In this document: positions 18,372 to 27,901 of the stretch, piece by piece
Position numbering within the stretch: position 1 is the stretch's first letter
Layout: every line of letters begins with the position of its first letter
Assembly: GCF_025151995.1 (NCBI RefSeq)
Contig: NZ_CP102290.1
Span: 1,922,001-1,986,000 of the forward strand
Reading direction: 5' to 3'
DNA from: Ruminococcus gauvreauii
Lineage (GTDB): Bacteria; Bacillota; Clostridia; Lachnospirales; Lachnospiraceae
DNA: 64,000 bases
Notes under the pieces: generated by a model
The model's input: only the letters and a program-made list of their open reading frames with translations
What the model was told of the DNA's origin: nothing
Databases searched by the model: none
Made by a program: the position numbers and the translations under genes

Positions 18372-20441
18372 ATGACTGAAAAAGCAAAGACGGCCCTTGC
18401 AGATAAAAAGATGACAGTGAGGGCGATAAAGGATGCATTTATCAAATTGAAACCAAAAACACAGGCACAAAATCCTGTCATGCTGCTGGTATATATATCA
18501 GCAGCACTTACAACCGTTCTGTGGATCATATCCCTGTTCGGCATACAGGACGCTTCGTCCGGATTCACACTGGCAATTGCCATTATTCTCTGGATTACCG
18601 TACTGTTTGCCAATTTTGCGGAGGCAATCGCCGAGGGAAGGGGGAAAGCTCAGGCAGACTCCCTGCGTGCGGCAAAACGTGATGTGACAGCGTATAAGAT
18701 ACTTAGCCTGAGAGAAAAGGATCGTATCACGGAGGTTCCGTCGGTCTCTCTGAAAAAGGGAGATGTTGTAATCGTAAAGGCAGGACAGCAGATTCCTGCA
18801 GATGGTGAGGTCATCGAGGGTGCAGCTTCTGTTGATGAGAGTGCAATTACCGGTGAGTCTGCCCCGGTCATCCGTGAAAGCGGGGGTGACCGGAGTGCAG
18901 TGACAGGAGGAACAACGGTCCTGTCTGATTGGATCGTGGTGGAAGTGACAAGCGAGGCAGGAGAGAGCTTTCTGGATAAAATGATTGCCATGGTTGAGGG
19001 GGCTTCGAGAAAGAAAACGCCGAATGAGATTGCTCTTCAGATCTTTCTGGTGGCATTGTCCATTATTTTCATTCTGGTTACACTTTCTCTGTATACGTAT
19101 TCCATGTTCTCTGCTGACCAGGCGGGGATATCCAATCCGACATCAGTCACCACACTGGTGGCACTGCTGGTATGCCTTGCACCTACTACGATCGGTGCAC
19201 TCCTGTCAGCGATCGGAATCGCGGGTATGAGCCGGCTGAATCAGGCCAATGTGCTGGCAATGAGCGGACGTGCGATTGAGGCAGCAGGTGATGTTGATAT
19301 TCTGATGCTGGATAAAACGGGAACCATCACTCTGGGAAACCGGCAGGCACATGAGTTTATCCCGGTGGACGGCTGTTCTGACAGGGAACTGGCTGATGCT
19401 GCACAGATCGCTTCCCTGGCGGATGAGACGCCGGAGGGGAGAAGCGTCGTGATTCTGGCGAAAGAGCAGTTTGGTATCCGTGGGCGCAGCCTGCACGATA
19501 AGGGCATGGTTTTTGTTCCGTTCACTGCCAGGACCAGGATGAGCGGTGTGGATTTTGACGGAAACGAGATCCGTAAAGGTGCGGCAGATGCCGTCAAAGC
19601 TTATGTTGAAGCTGCTGGAGGAACCTACAGCACTCAGTGCGATGAAGTTGTTAAGAAAATTTCCAATCAGGGAGGTACTCCGCTGGTGGTTGCCAAAAAC
19701 CACAGGATTATGGGTGTCATCCATCTGAAAGATATTATCAAACAGGGTGTCTCCGAGAAATTTGCGGACCTCAGGAAGATGGGGATCAAGACAATCATGA
19801 TCACCGGTGATAATCCGCTGACGGCAGCTGCAATTGCAGCGGAAGCAGGGGTGGATGATTTTCTGGCGGAAGCTACGCCAGAGGGGAAGCTGGAAATGAT
19901 CCGGGATCTTCAGAAAAAAGGTCACCTGGTTGCGATGACGGGAGATGGAACGAATGATGCTCCTGCGTTGGCTCAGGCGGATGTGGCCGTGGCGATGAAT
20001 TCAGGAACGCAGGCAGCAAAAGAGGCCGGAAACATGGTCGACCTGGATTCATCACCAACGAAGCTAATAGATATTGTCAGGATAGGCAAACAGCTGCTGA
20101 TGACGAGGGGAAGTCTGACAACATTCTCTATCGCCAACGATGTGGCTAAATACTTTGCAATCATACCGGCACTGTTTATCGGATTATATCCGGGGCTGTC
20201 AGCGCTCAACATTATGGGACTGAACTCTCCGCAGAGTGCAATTTTATCGGCGATTATCTATAACGCACTGATCATTGTGGCTTTGATTCCGCTGGCATTA
20301 AAAGGAGTCAAATACCGTGAGGTGCCGGCGGGCCGGCTGCTTGGAAGAAATCTGCTGGTATACGGTGTCGGGGGGTTAATCGCACCTTTCATCTTTATCA
20401 AGCTGATCGATATGATTCTTGTTATGTTTGGACTGGTATAA
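18372..20441 (+). CDS. kdpB: Potassium-transporting ATPase subunit B (P-type ATPase)
   Basis: A 689-residue catalytic subunit that hydrolyses ATP for K+ uptake. The phosphorylated aspartate is Asp314 in LDKTGTIT. The actuator loop [20 protein letters not shown] is present, as are the nucleotide-domain motifs KGAADAV and the hinge [11 protein letters not shown]. The membrane part has [20 protein letters not shown], the KdpB form of the P-type M4 proline helix. It starts 13 bases after kdpA with AGGAGGG. Full length, with no missing key residue. Confidence 0.98.
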   Translation: MTEKAKTALADKKMTVRAIKDAFIKLKPKTQAQNPVMLLVYISAALTTVLWIISLFGIQDASSGFTLAIAIILWITVLFANFAEAIAEGRGKAQADSLRAAKRDVTAYKILSLREKDRITEVPSVSLKKGDVVIVKAGQQIPADGEVIEGAASVDESAITGESAPVIRESGGDRSAVTGGTTVLSDWIVVEVTSEAGESFLDKMIAMVEGASRKKTPNEIALQIFLVALSIIFILVTLSLYTYSMFSADQAGISNPTSVTTLVALLVCLAPTTIGALLSAIGIAGMSRLNQANVLAMSGRAIEAAGDVDILMLDKTGTITLGNRQAHEFIPVDGCSDRELADAAQIASLADETPEGRSVVILAKEQFGIRGRSLHDKGMVFVPFTARTRMSGVDFDGNEIRKGAADAVKAYVEAAGGTYSTQCDEVVKKISNQGGTPLVVAKNHRIMGVIHLKDIIKQGVSEKFADLRKMGIKTIMITGDNPLTAAAIAAEAGVDDFLAEATPEGKLEMIRDLQKKGHLVAMTGDGTNDAPALAQADVAVAMNSGTQAAKEAGNMVDLDSSPTKLIDIVRIGKQLLMTRGSLTTFSIANDVAKYFAIIPALFIGLYPGLSALNIMGLNSPQSAILSAIIYNALIIVALIPLALKGVKYREVPAGRLLGRNLLVYGVGGLIAPFIFIKLIDMILVMFGLV

Positions 20442-20457
20442 GAAGGAGAGAGGATTT

Positions 20458-21063
20458 ATGAAGACGTTAAAATCAAGTCTGCCGCGTGCCGCTGTCTGTG
20501 TGCTGATATTTACAGTACTCTGCGGGGTGGTTTACACAGGAATTGTGACCGGAATCGCGCAGATATTTTTCCACGATAATGCAAATGGCAGTATCATCGA
20601 AGTTGACGGAAAAAAATACGGAAGTGAACTGCTGGGGCAACAGTATACGGATGACAGCCATATGTGGGGACGTATCATGAGCGTTGATGTATCCACATTT
20701 ACGGATGAGGATGGAAATCATCTGATGTATTCGGCACCTTCCAACTTAAGTCCGGCGGGAGACGAATTCAGACAGCTTGTGGCAGAGAGAGTAGAAAAAC
20801 TCCATGAGGCAAACCCTGAGAGGGCAGATGAGCCGGTACCGGTTGATCTGGTGACGAATTCGGGGAGTGGATTGGATCCGCATATCTCACCGGATGCGGC
20901 GGAGTATCAGGTGCCCAGAATCGCAGATAATAATGATATGAGCGAGGATGAAGTCAGGGCAATCATCAAAAAATGCACAAAGGGTAAGGTTCTCGGCGTA
21001 TTTGGAGAGAAGACAGTCAACGTGCTGAAAGTGAATCTGATGCTGGACGGAATTCTGAAATAA
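20458..21063 (+). CDS. kdpC: Potassium-transporting ATPase subunit C
   Basis: A 201-residue protein from the ATG at 20458, which follows AGAAGGAGAGAGG; an upstream in-frame ATG at 20419 lies inside kdpB and is less likely. It has one N-terminal membrane helix (AAVCVLIFTVLCGVVYTGIV) and a soluble domain with the KdpC signatures GSELLGQQYTDDSHMWGR, YSAPSNLSPAGDEF and VTNSGSGLDPHISPDAAEYQ. KdpC assists ATP binding by KdpB. Confidence 0.96.
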   Translation: MKTLKSSLPRAAVCVLIFTVLCGVVYTGIVTGIAQIFFHDNANGSIIEVDGKKYGSELLGQQYTDDSHMWGRIMSVDVSTFTDEDGNHLMYSAPSNLSPAGDEFRQLVAERVEKLHEANPERADEPVPVDLVTNSGSGLDPHISPDAAEYQVPRIADNNDMSEDEVRAIIKKCTKGKVLGVFGEKTVNVLKVNLMLDGILK

Positions 21064-21083
21064 GATAATCCAGGAGGAACCTT

Positions 21084-21989
21084 ATGCATAAAAAATATAC
21101 GGCATGGACACAGAGCCGGAAGATGCCCGGGATTAGCCCGGGCATTGTTCCGGAAACGGAACTTTTTAATATGATCTACGCGGTCAGTTCGGAAATGGGT
21201 ACGAATCCCCAGGTCTTTTTGTCGGGAAATCATACACTCTGGTTATATTATGAATTTACCTGCTACAGTTCAGAGTCTTTTTTTGAAGAGTATGGTGCTT
21301 CCATGGCGTTTGTGTCGGAAAAGTATCCGGTTTCAGTCTACGGTACTGTGAACGGGTCAGAGAGCGGAGAGCTTATTGCCAGGATGTCGCAGTATGGAAC
21401 AAAGATGGAATGGATAAAAAAAGATATATCTTCCAGAAATTTTGATGAAATGCTGAATATTTGTGTTAAAATTAAAACACCTGCAGAAGATATGCAAAAG
21501 GAATTATATCAGATTTTATGTGACATGGATTATCGGAATGAGCTGCTGGCGGTGCGGCGCACGTATATTCTGGAGCGCGTATTTGCGGATTATCCGCAGT
21601 ATAGTCCGGACACGTATTACCGATACATCCCTATGGCGGGGGATTGGAAAAGAACCTCGTGTACAGCGTCGCTGACTGTTCTGCAGAAGAAGGAACTGTG
21701 GATGCTGTTTCTGCAGGAACGCTATAGCCCAATCGAGTTTGATGAGGTATGGAAGCAGATGGAGGATGAACAGAGACTGACGATGTTCTCCTGGGAAATG
21801 GCGCTGCGGCTTGCCTTGGATCAGCTTGGAATCCGCATTTTATACGATGAAGAAAACGGATTTTCCGTGATGGACGGAGAAAATAAAAGAATGTATTATA
21901 ACTATGACAGCGACAGTACTGCTGAGCGTCTGTTTTTAAAACTGCTGTTCCCCAGTCCTTACATCGGGAAAGGAGGTTCGAATGAATGA
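21084..21989 (+). CDS. Unidentified protein between kdpC and kdpD
   Basis: A 301-residue soluble protein with its own AGGAGGA and an 8-base overlap with kdpD, so it is a true operon member. I recognise no domain. It is rich in Tyr, Trp, Met and Glu, with no signal peptide or membrane helix. The first 120 residues look alpha/beta (PQVFLSGNHTLWLYYEFTCY, then PVSVYGTVNGSESGELIARM), the remainder helical with WKQMEDEQRLTMFSWEMALR. The kdp operon of Clostridium acetobutylicum was described with an extra gene, kdpX, in the same place; whether this is its homologue cannot be judged here. A role in sensing or in tuning KdpD is possible. Confidence 0.75.
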   Translation: MHKKYTAWTQSRKMPGISPGIVPETELFNMIYAVSSEMGTNPQVFLSGNHTLWLYYEFTCYSSESFFEEYGASMAFVSEKYPVSVYGTVNGSESGELIARMSQYGTKMEWIKKDISSRNFDEMLNICVKIKTPAEDMQKELYQILCDMDYRNELLAVRRTYILERVFADYPQYSPDTYYRYIPMAGDWKRTSCTASLTVLQKKELWMLFLQERYSPIEFDEVWKQMEDEQRLTMFSWEMALRLALDQLGIRILYDEENGFSVMDGENKRMYYNYDSDSTAERLFLKLLFPSPYIGKGGSNE

Positions 21990-24681
21990 TATAAGAGCAA
22001 ACCCCGACCTGCTGCTTAAAAAAATCGAAGAGGAAACGCAGGACAGGCACCGGGGACACTTACGCATTTTCTTTGGCTATGCTGCCGGTGTGGGTAAAAC
22101 GTATGCGATGCTGAAGGCCGCCCATGCAGAAAAACGCCGCGGCGTGGACGTCGTTGCAGGGTATGTAGAACCGCATACGAGGCCTCAGACCATGCAGCTT
22201 CTGAAGGGACTGGAGTGTCTGCCTAACAGGGAGATTGAACATAAGGGTATCAGGCTGAAGGAATTTGACCTGGACGCCGCAATAGAGAGAAAACCACAGC
22301 TGATCCTGGTGGATGAGCTGGCACACACGAACGCGGAAGGCTGCCGGCATCTGAAGCGGTATCAGGATGTGGAAGAGCTGCTGAATAACGGAATTGATGT
22401 GTACACCACTGTCAATGTCCAGCATATCGAGAGCCTGAATGATATTGTAGCCTCCATAACCGGTGTGCTGGTCAGGGAGAGAATTCCGGATCACGTGTTC
22501 GACAGGGCAGACCAGGTGTCTCTGGTTGATATCGAACCGGAAGAACTGATCGAACGCCTGAATGAGGGTAAAATTTATAAAGAGAACCAGGCGCGAAGAG
22601 CGCTGGGGAACTTTTTTACGACGGAGAATCTGGTGGCGCTCAGGGAAATAGCGCTTCGAAGAACAGCTGACCGCATTAACCGGATATCGGATAAAATCAA
22701 GCAGTCACAGAGCAGCGATTACTATACGGATGAGCACATTATGGTGTGTCTGTCCTCGTCGCCTACGAATGCCAGGCTGATACGAACAGCAGCCAGAATG
22801 GCAAATGCCTTTAAAGGAAATTTTACGGCGCTGTTTGTGGAAACCCCCGATTTTTCCAGAATGGAGGATGAGAATAAAGAACGGCTGAGGAAAAACATGA
22901 AGCTGGCGCAGCAGCTGGGAGCTCATATCGAGACGACATATGGAGATAATATTGCTTTGCAGATTTCAGAATTTGCAAGGCTTTCCGGCGTTTCCAAGGT
23001 AGTTGTGGGAAGGTCAAGCGCCAGACGAAGAAGTGTTTTCGGACGCCAGTCTCTGACAGAACAGCTGATCGCATATTCCCCTAATCTCGATGTATATGTT
23101 ATACCGGATAAGAATACACCCGCCTACAAAGCCGCGCGCAGACTCAGGGGAGACATGCGGGACAATCTGTTGGCGGATGTGTTAAAGACACTGGGTATGC
23201 TGGCCGGAGCTACCGTCATCGGCACTGTGTTTTATGAGTGCGGATTCAGTGAAGCGAACATTATCACCATTTATATTCTATGCGTACTGGTCACTTCGGT
23301 TATCACGTCCCGGAGAATTTTCAGTCTGATACTTTCTGCCGTCTGTGTGTTTGTGTTTAATTTTTTCTTTACCGTGCCGCGTTTTACGTTTCAGGCGTAC
23401 GACAGCGGATATCCGGTCACATTTGTGGTGATGTTTATCGCCGCATTTATCACAAGTTCCCTTGCGGTCAAGATCAAAAGTCAGGCGTTTCATGCTGCAC
23501 AGTCGGCTTACAGGACCAGGATTCTGCTTGATACGAATCAGATGCTGGCTCAGGCAGAACAGGTATCGGATATTATATCCGTGACAGCACAGCAGCTGGT
23601 AAAACTTTTGAAGCGAAATCTTGTGTTTTACCGTGCTGAGGATGGAACACTGTCTAAACCTCAGGTCTTTATAGCCGACGGTGAACAGACGGAGAAAGGT
23701 ATTTACACGACAGACAATGAACAGGCGGTGGCGGCATGGGTATTCAAAAACAATAAACATGCAGGCGCCGGCACAAATACGCTGGGAAGTGCAGTCTGTA
23801 TGTATCTGGCAGTACGCATCACCGATAAGGTATACGGCGTCGTAGGGATCGCCGTACACAACCGGCCGCTGGATTCTTTTGAGAACAGTGTCATATTGTC
23901 AATTTTGGGGGAGTGTGCACTTGCGCTTGAGAGAAATATGGCTATAAAAGAACGTCAGGAAGCTGCAGCGCTTGCCAGAAATGAGCAGCTGAGGGCCAAT
24001 CTGCTCCGTTCCATTTCACATGACCTGCGGACTCCGCTGACTGCCATTTCCGGTAACGCCGGAATTCTGCTGGCAAGTGAGGAACATCTGGATATGGGAC
24101 AGCGCAGACAGCTCTATTCCGATATCTATGATGATTCTCTGTGGCTGATTAATCTGGTGGAAAATTTGCTTTCGGTTACCAGGATTGAGGACGGGACCAT
24201 GCATCTGAATCTGACGACGGAATTACTCGACGAGGTGGTGACAGAGGCGATGCATCATATCAATCGGCGCAGTGTGGAACATAAGGTTAATGTGACACAG
24301 GCAGAAGACTTCATTATGGTAAAAATAGATGCACGGCTAGTTATGCAGGTAATCATGAATATCGTGGACAATGCGGTAAAATATACGCCTGCCGGTTCCA
24401 GGATTGATGTAAGAACGCGCAGAGAGGGAAGCTGGGCGGTGGTAGAAATATCGGATAACGGAGATGGAATATCGGATGAGTCAAAGCAGAGAATATTTGA
24501 TATGTTTTATACGGCAAATGTAAAGGTAGCCGACAGCAGACGGAGTATGGGGCTCGGACTTGCGCTCTGCAAGTCTATCATAAATGCCCACGGAGGAGAG
24601 ATTTCTGTACACGATAACAATCCGAAGGGTGCGCTGTTTCGGTTTACACTGCCGACAGAGGAGGTAACGTTACATGAATAA
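21982..24681 (+). CDS. kdpD: Osmosensitive K+ channel sensor histidine kinase KdpD
   Basis: An 899-residue membrane kinase that senses low K+ or turgor and phosphorylates KdpE. Domains in order: KdpD N-terminal domain with Walker A GYAAGVGKT (about 32-40) and Walker B-like LVDELAHTN (about 108-116); universal stress protein-like domain (about 250-375) with VVGRSSARRRS; four membrane helices (about 400-500); GAF-like region; HisKA with His680 in SISHDLRTPLTAISG; ATPase domain with DNAVKYTP, DNGDG and GLGLALC. Complete. Its start overlaps the preceding gene and its end overlaps kdpE, indicating coupled translation. Confidence 0.97.
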   Translation: MNDIRANPDLLLKKIEEETQDRHRGHLRIFFGYAAGVGKTYAMLKAAHAEKRRGVDVVAGYVEPHTRPQTMQLLKGLECLPNREIEHKGIRLKEFDLDAAIERKPQLILVDELAHTNAEGCRHLKRYQDVEELLNNGIDVYTTVNVQHIESLNDIVASITGVLVRERIPDHVFDRADQVSLVDIEPEELIERLNEGKIYKENQARRALGNFFTTENLVALREIALRRTADRINRISDKIKQSQSSDYYTDEHIMVCLSSSPTNARLIRTAARMANAFKGNFTALFVETPDFSRMEDENKERLRKNMKLAQQLGAHIETTYGDNIALQISEFARLSGVSKVVVGRSSARRRSVFGRQSLTEQLIAYSPNLDVYVIPDKNTPAYKAARRLRGDMRDNLLADVLKTLGMLAGATVIGTVFYECGFSEANIITIYILCVLVTSVITSRRIFSLILSAVCVFVFNFFFTVPRFTFQAYDSGYPVTFVVMFIAAFITSSLAVKIKSQAFHAAQSAYRTRILLDTNQMLAQAEQVSDIISVTAQQLVKLLKRNLVFYRAEDGTLSKPQVFIADGEQTEKGIYTTDNEQAVAAWVFKNNKHAGAGTNTLGSAVCMYLAVRITDKVYGVVGIAVHNRPLDSFENSVILSILGECALALERNMAIKERQEAAALARNEQLRANLLRSISHDLRTPLTAISGNAGILLASEEHLDMGQRRQLYSDIYDDSLWLINLVENLLSVTRIEDGTMHLNLTTELLDEVVTEAMHHINRRSVEHKVNVTQAEDFIMVKIDARLVMQVIMNIVDNAVKYTPAGSRIDVRTRREGSWAVVEISDNGDGISDESKQRIFDMFYTANVKVADSRRSMGLGLALCKSIINAHGGEISVHDNNPKGALFRFTLPTEEVTLHE

Positions 24682-25372
24682 ACCAATGGTTCTTGTAGTA
24701 GAAGATGATGCGGCGGTTCGGAATCTGATAACAACCACGCTCGGGACACAGGACTATAAATATCATACGGCGGCAACAGGCGAGGCCGCGATCCTGGAGG
24801 CGGTTTCTTATAAGCCGGATGTGGTACTGCTGGATCTGGGGCTTCCCGACATGGACGGAGTGGAGATTATAAAAAAGATCAGAAGCTGGTCAAATATGCC
24901 GATTATTGTAATCAGCGCAAGGAGTGAGGATATGGACAAAATCCATGCGCTGGACGCCGGAGCAGATGATTATCTGACAAAACCTTTTTCCGTAGAAGAA
25001 CTGCTGGCGAGGCTGAGAGTGACTTTTCGAAGACTTCATTATGTGCAGGGACAGACGGCAGAGGAAGCTTCCGTATTTCACAATGGAAATCTGACGGTAG
25101 ATTACGCTTCCGGATGTGCATATATGGATGAACGGGAACTGCATCTGACCCCTATTGAATACAGGCTTTTATGTCTGCTGTGTAAAAACGTGGGAAAAGT
25201 ACTGACGCATGCTTACATTACACGGGAAATATGGGGAAGTGCATGGGAAAATGATGTCGCGTCTCTCCGCGTCCATATGGCAACGCTGCGCAAAAAAATA
25301 GAAAAAGACCCGGCAGTTCCTCAGTATATTCAGACTCACGTCGGGGTGGGATACCGGATGCTGCGAGTTTAG
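24674..25372 (+). CDS. kdpE: KdpE response regulator
   Basis: A 232-residue OmpR-type regulator. The receiver domain has the acidic pocket EDD at residues 10-12, the phosphorylated Asp54 in LLDLGLPD, and Lys in LTKPFSVEELLARLR. The C-terminal winged helix includes HLTPIEYRLLCLLCKNVGKV and THVGVGYRM. Phosphorylated KdpE activates kdpFABC. The gene overlaps kdpD by 8 bases. Placing the sensor genes in the same transcript as the pump predicts positive feedback under K+ limitation. Confidence 0.96.
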   Translation: MNKPMVLVVEDDAAVRNLITTTLGTQDYKYHTAATGEAAILEAVSYKPDVVLLDLGLPDMDGVEIIKKIRSWSNMPIIVISARSEDMDKIHALDAGADDYLTKPFSVEELLARLRVTFRRLHYVQGQTAEEASVFHNGNLTVDYASGCAYMDERELHLTPIEYRLLCLLCKNVGKVLTHAYITREIWGSAWENDVASLRVHMATLRKKIEKDPAVPQYIQTHVGVGYRMLRV

Positions 25373-25432
25373 AGTGACAGCGCGATGAAATCGGATTTAC
25401 ACAGTTTACAGGTAATCTTCGTACGGGACTGA

Positions 25433-25461
25433 TTGACAAACCAGGTACTGCGTGGCATAAT
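25433..25461 (+). promoter_or_regulatory. Sigma-A promoter of the glycerol dehydrogenase gene
   Basis: TTGACA at 25433-25438, a 17-base spacer and CATAAT at 25456-25461, close to consensus and 68 bases before the start codon. Confidence 0.75.
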
Positions 25462-25529
25462 GTTAAAATAATAACAAGATACCAGGGTCAAAAAGTTTTT
25501 TGACAGTAAAAACAAGGAGGTAACAGGTT

Positions 25530-26627
25530 ATGGCACAGATTATTGCAAGTCCAAGCAGATACATCCAGGGTAAGGGTGAGATCCGCAACTTATGCTCTTA
25601 CGCTCAGAATTATGGAAAGAAGCTCTGTATTCTTGTCAGCGCGTCGGGGAAAAAGCGTGTGGAAACAGCGATTACAGAAGGTCAGAAGGATACGGGTGTT
25701 ACTGTTATATTTAAAATTTTTAATGGCGAATGCTGTATGTCGGAGATTAATCGTATCATAGAAGCTGTAAAAGCTGCTGGATGCGACATGATCTCAGGTG
25801 TCGGCGGCGGTAAGATTCATGACACTGCGAAGGCGGTGGGATATTATGCGGGAATACCGGTTGTCATTGTTCCAACCATCGCATCCACAGATGCACCGTG
25901 CAGTGCACTCTCTGTTATCTATTCGGAAGAAGGTATTTTTGAAAAATACCTGTTTCTTCCATCCAGCCCGAATATCGTTCTCGTTGATACTGACATCGTG
26001 AGTAAGGCGCCTGCAAGACTGTTGATCTCCGGCATGGGTGACGCGCTTGCCACATACTTCGAGGCGAGAGCCTGCAGACAGTCCGATGCTCTCAACTGTG
26101 TCGGAGGAAAGAGTACACTTGCAGCGATGGCGCTCGCCGAGCTTTGTTATGATACGCTGATGGAGAATGGAGTCAGCGCGGCAATCGCGGCGGAACAGAA
26201 AGTGTGTACGAAAGCAGTTGAGAATGTGATCGAAGCCAATACGTATCTGTCCGGCATCGGGTTTGAGAGCGGCGGACTGGCGGGAGCGCATGCAATTCAT
26301 AATGGACTGACGGCGATCAAAGAGACACATGAGATGTACCACGGAGAAAAGGTGGCGTTCGGCACCCTGGTTCAGCTTGTTCTTGAGAACGCAGACATGG
26401 AAGAGATCGAAGAAGTACTGGAATTCTGCCAGGCTGTAGGACTTCCGACGACGCTTGCCGAGCTTGGGATCATGGAAGTGAAACCGGAGGAAATCATGGA
26501 GGTTGCCAGGCTTGCCGCAGCAGAGGGCGATACTCTGGGCAATATGCCGTTTGATGTGACTCCGGAAGATGTCTATGCTGCGATCATGGCGGCGGATGCG
26601 CTTGGAAGGTGTTTTACTGAGGAATAA
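25530..26627 (+). CDS. gldA: Glycerol dehydrogenase
   Basis: A 365-residue zinc-dependent, NAD-linked enzyme that converts glycerol to dihydroxyacetone. The NAD site GVGGGKIHDTAKA near residue 95 and the metal ligands, Asp in SGMGDALATYFEA and the two His in GLAGAHAIHNGL and HEMYHGEKVAFG, match the family, as does TIASTDAPCSALSVIY. Length is exactly typical. AAGGAGGT lies 10 bases upstream of the ATG. It is a single-gene unit with a strong promoter and its own terminator, so probably highly expressed. Related polyol dehydrogenases share these motifs, but overall agreement with GldA is close. Confidence 0.93.
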   Translation: MAQIIASPSRYIQGKGEIRNLCSYAQNYGKKLCILVSASGKKRVETAITEGQKDTGVTVIFKIFNGECCMSEINRIIEAVKAAGCDMISGVGGGKIHDTAKAVGYYAGIPVVIVPTIASTDAPCSALSVIYSEEGIFEKYLFLPSSPNIVLVDTDIVSKAPARLLISGMGDALATYFEARACRQSDALNCVGGKSTLAAMALAELCYDTLMENGVSAAIAAEQKVCTKAVENVIEANTYLSGIGFESGGLAGAHAIHNGLTAIKETHEMYHGEKVAFGTLVQLVLENADMEEIEEVLEFCQAVGLPTTLAELGIMEVKPEEIMEVARLAAAEGDTLGNMPFDVTPEDVYAAIMAADALGRCFTEE

Positions 26628-26659
26628 GTGATAGGTTTTGCCATGTTTTTTTGCCTGGG

Positions 26660-26712
26660 AGAAATGCTGTCAGGTGTTCTGTTTACAGGATACCCGGCGG
26701 CATTTCTTTTGT
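26660..26712 (+). terminator. Long-stem terminator after gldA
   Basis: A stem of about 20 bp, allowing G-U pairs, joins AGAAATGCTGTCAGGTG... from 26660 to ...CGGCGGCATTTCT ending at 26707, followed by a short T tract. Confidence 0.75.
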
Positions 26713-26959
26713 TGTGCGCGCGGCAGCGCACGCATCTAATGGTTTAAGTCTCGAATCAGAGGCTTTGTGAAAATAAAATCAGTTATTGTATATTTGAAGC
26801 GCGGATGATATGATAAAAATGTCTTAAAACGACGGCATAGGTTGTCGTTTCTGATCATGACCGTTCGGTCAAAGTGATTCCTGTAATTAGAATTTAATAC
26901 AGAGCGTTTTGGGACGCTTTTGCATAATTACAATTTGCGTATGCGTAAATTTATTGTGC
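26713..26959. other. Intergenic stretch with no gene seen
   Basis: About 250 bases without a convincing open frame or RNA. A small hairpin, AGCGT / ACGCT followed by TTT, lies near 26902-26920. No repeat or mobile-element end was recognised. Confidence 0.4.
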
Positions 26960-26988
26960 TTTACATGTGTCATCGGACGTTCTATAAT
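26960..26988 (+). promoter_or_regulatory. Sigma-A promoter immediately before the Rpn gene
   Basis: TTTACA at 26960-26965, a 17-base spacer and TATAAT at 26983-26988. The predicted transcript would begin near 26995, only about 11 bases before the likely start codon and within the ribosome binding site. Confidence 0.55.
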
Positions 26989-27005
26989 GAAAGGAGAAGA
27001 TGCAC

Positions 27006-27848
27006 ATGAAACAAAAGAAAACATTAGCAGATTTGACTCTGTTGGATCGTTTTCTGTTTGCGGAAGTGATGGAGGATCCGGAAGTGCTGCAGATGGTATT
27101 AGAGATTATTCTGGGCCGGGAAATCCTGCTGAAATTTTTGCCGCAGACAGAACGAGAGATCCGCCGCTCACCTATCTATCGCCAGATAAAGCTGGATGTA
27201 TGGGCGCAGGATATGCAGGATGCTATCTATGATACGGAGGTTCAAAAAACTAACACCAAGAATCTGCCGAGACGCAGCAGACATTACCAGAGTTTGATTG
27301 ACAGCAAACTTCTGCAGCCAGGCGAGGTTGATTTTAACACGCTGAATGACATTTACATTATCATCATATCGCCGTTTGATTTATTTGGATTGAAACGCTA
27401 TCGCTATACGTTTCGTATGAAATGTGATGAAGAGAATGAACTCAGGCTGGAGGATGGTGCAGTTCGAATTTTTTTGAATACCCGCGGGGAAAACTATGAG
27501 GAAGTGAATCCTGAACTGACGGAATTGCTTCGATATATGGAGCATACAACAGAGATATCGGGAAGAGACTGTAAGAGCGGACGGATAAAAAAACTGCAGG
27601 AACGGGTACAGAGCATCAAATCCGATGAGGAAGTGGGTGTGAAATATATGCAGGCATGGGAAGAACGTGAAATTGAAAGAAGAGAGGCCAGAGCGGAGGG
27701 ACTGGCAGAAGGAATCCGTGCGTTGATCAAGGTTTGCAGGGAGTTTGGAGTTTCCCAAGAAGATACATCAGGCAGGCTGATGGAAGAATTTTCATTGACG
27801 GAAGAAGAAACGGGTAATTATCTGAGAAAATACTGGAATAAAGAGTAG
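27006..27848 (+). CDS. Rpn family recombination-promoting nuclease/putative transposase
   Basis: A 280-residue protein of the PD-(D/E)XK Rpn family, whose Escherichia coli members are DNA endonucleases that promote RecA-independent recombination. The nuclease core includes the acidic and KxD-type region IKLDVWAQDMQDAIYDTEVQ (catalytic D...E-x-Q order), then RRSRHYQSLIDSKLLQPGEV and NDIYIIIISPFDLFG. The C-terminal half ends in charged helices with EGLAEGIRALIKVCREFGVS, the usual Rpn tail. The ATG at 27006 fits AAGGAGA better than the ATG at 27000. Such genes are often accessory and multi-copy. It carries its own promoter and terminator. Confidence 0.85.
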   Translation: MKQKKTLADLTLLDRFLFAEVMEDPEVLQMVLEIILGREILLKFLPQTEREIRRSPIYRQIKLDVWAQDMQDAIYDTEVQKTNTKNLPRRSRHYQSLIDSKLLQPGEVDFNTLNDIYIIIISPFDLFGLKRYRYTFRMKCDEENELRLEDGAVRIFLNTRGENYEEVNPELTELLRYMEHTTEISGRDCKSGRIKKLQERVQSIKSDEEVGVKYMQAWEEREIERREARAEGLAEGIRALIKVCREFGVSQEDTSGRLMEEFSLTEEETGNYLRKYWNKE

Positions 27849-27859
27849 ATAAAGTATGC

Positions 27860-27901
27860 GAAGCGCTCAATCATCATTGGGCGCTTCGATATTGTTATTT
27901 T
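27860..27901 (+). terminator. Terminator after the Rpn gene
   Basis: GAAGCGCTCAAT, loop CATC, ATTGGGCGCTTC (27860-27887), followed by a T-rich tract. It may also serve the convergent prepilin gene. Confidence 0.8.
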
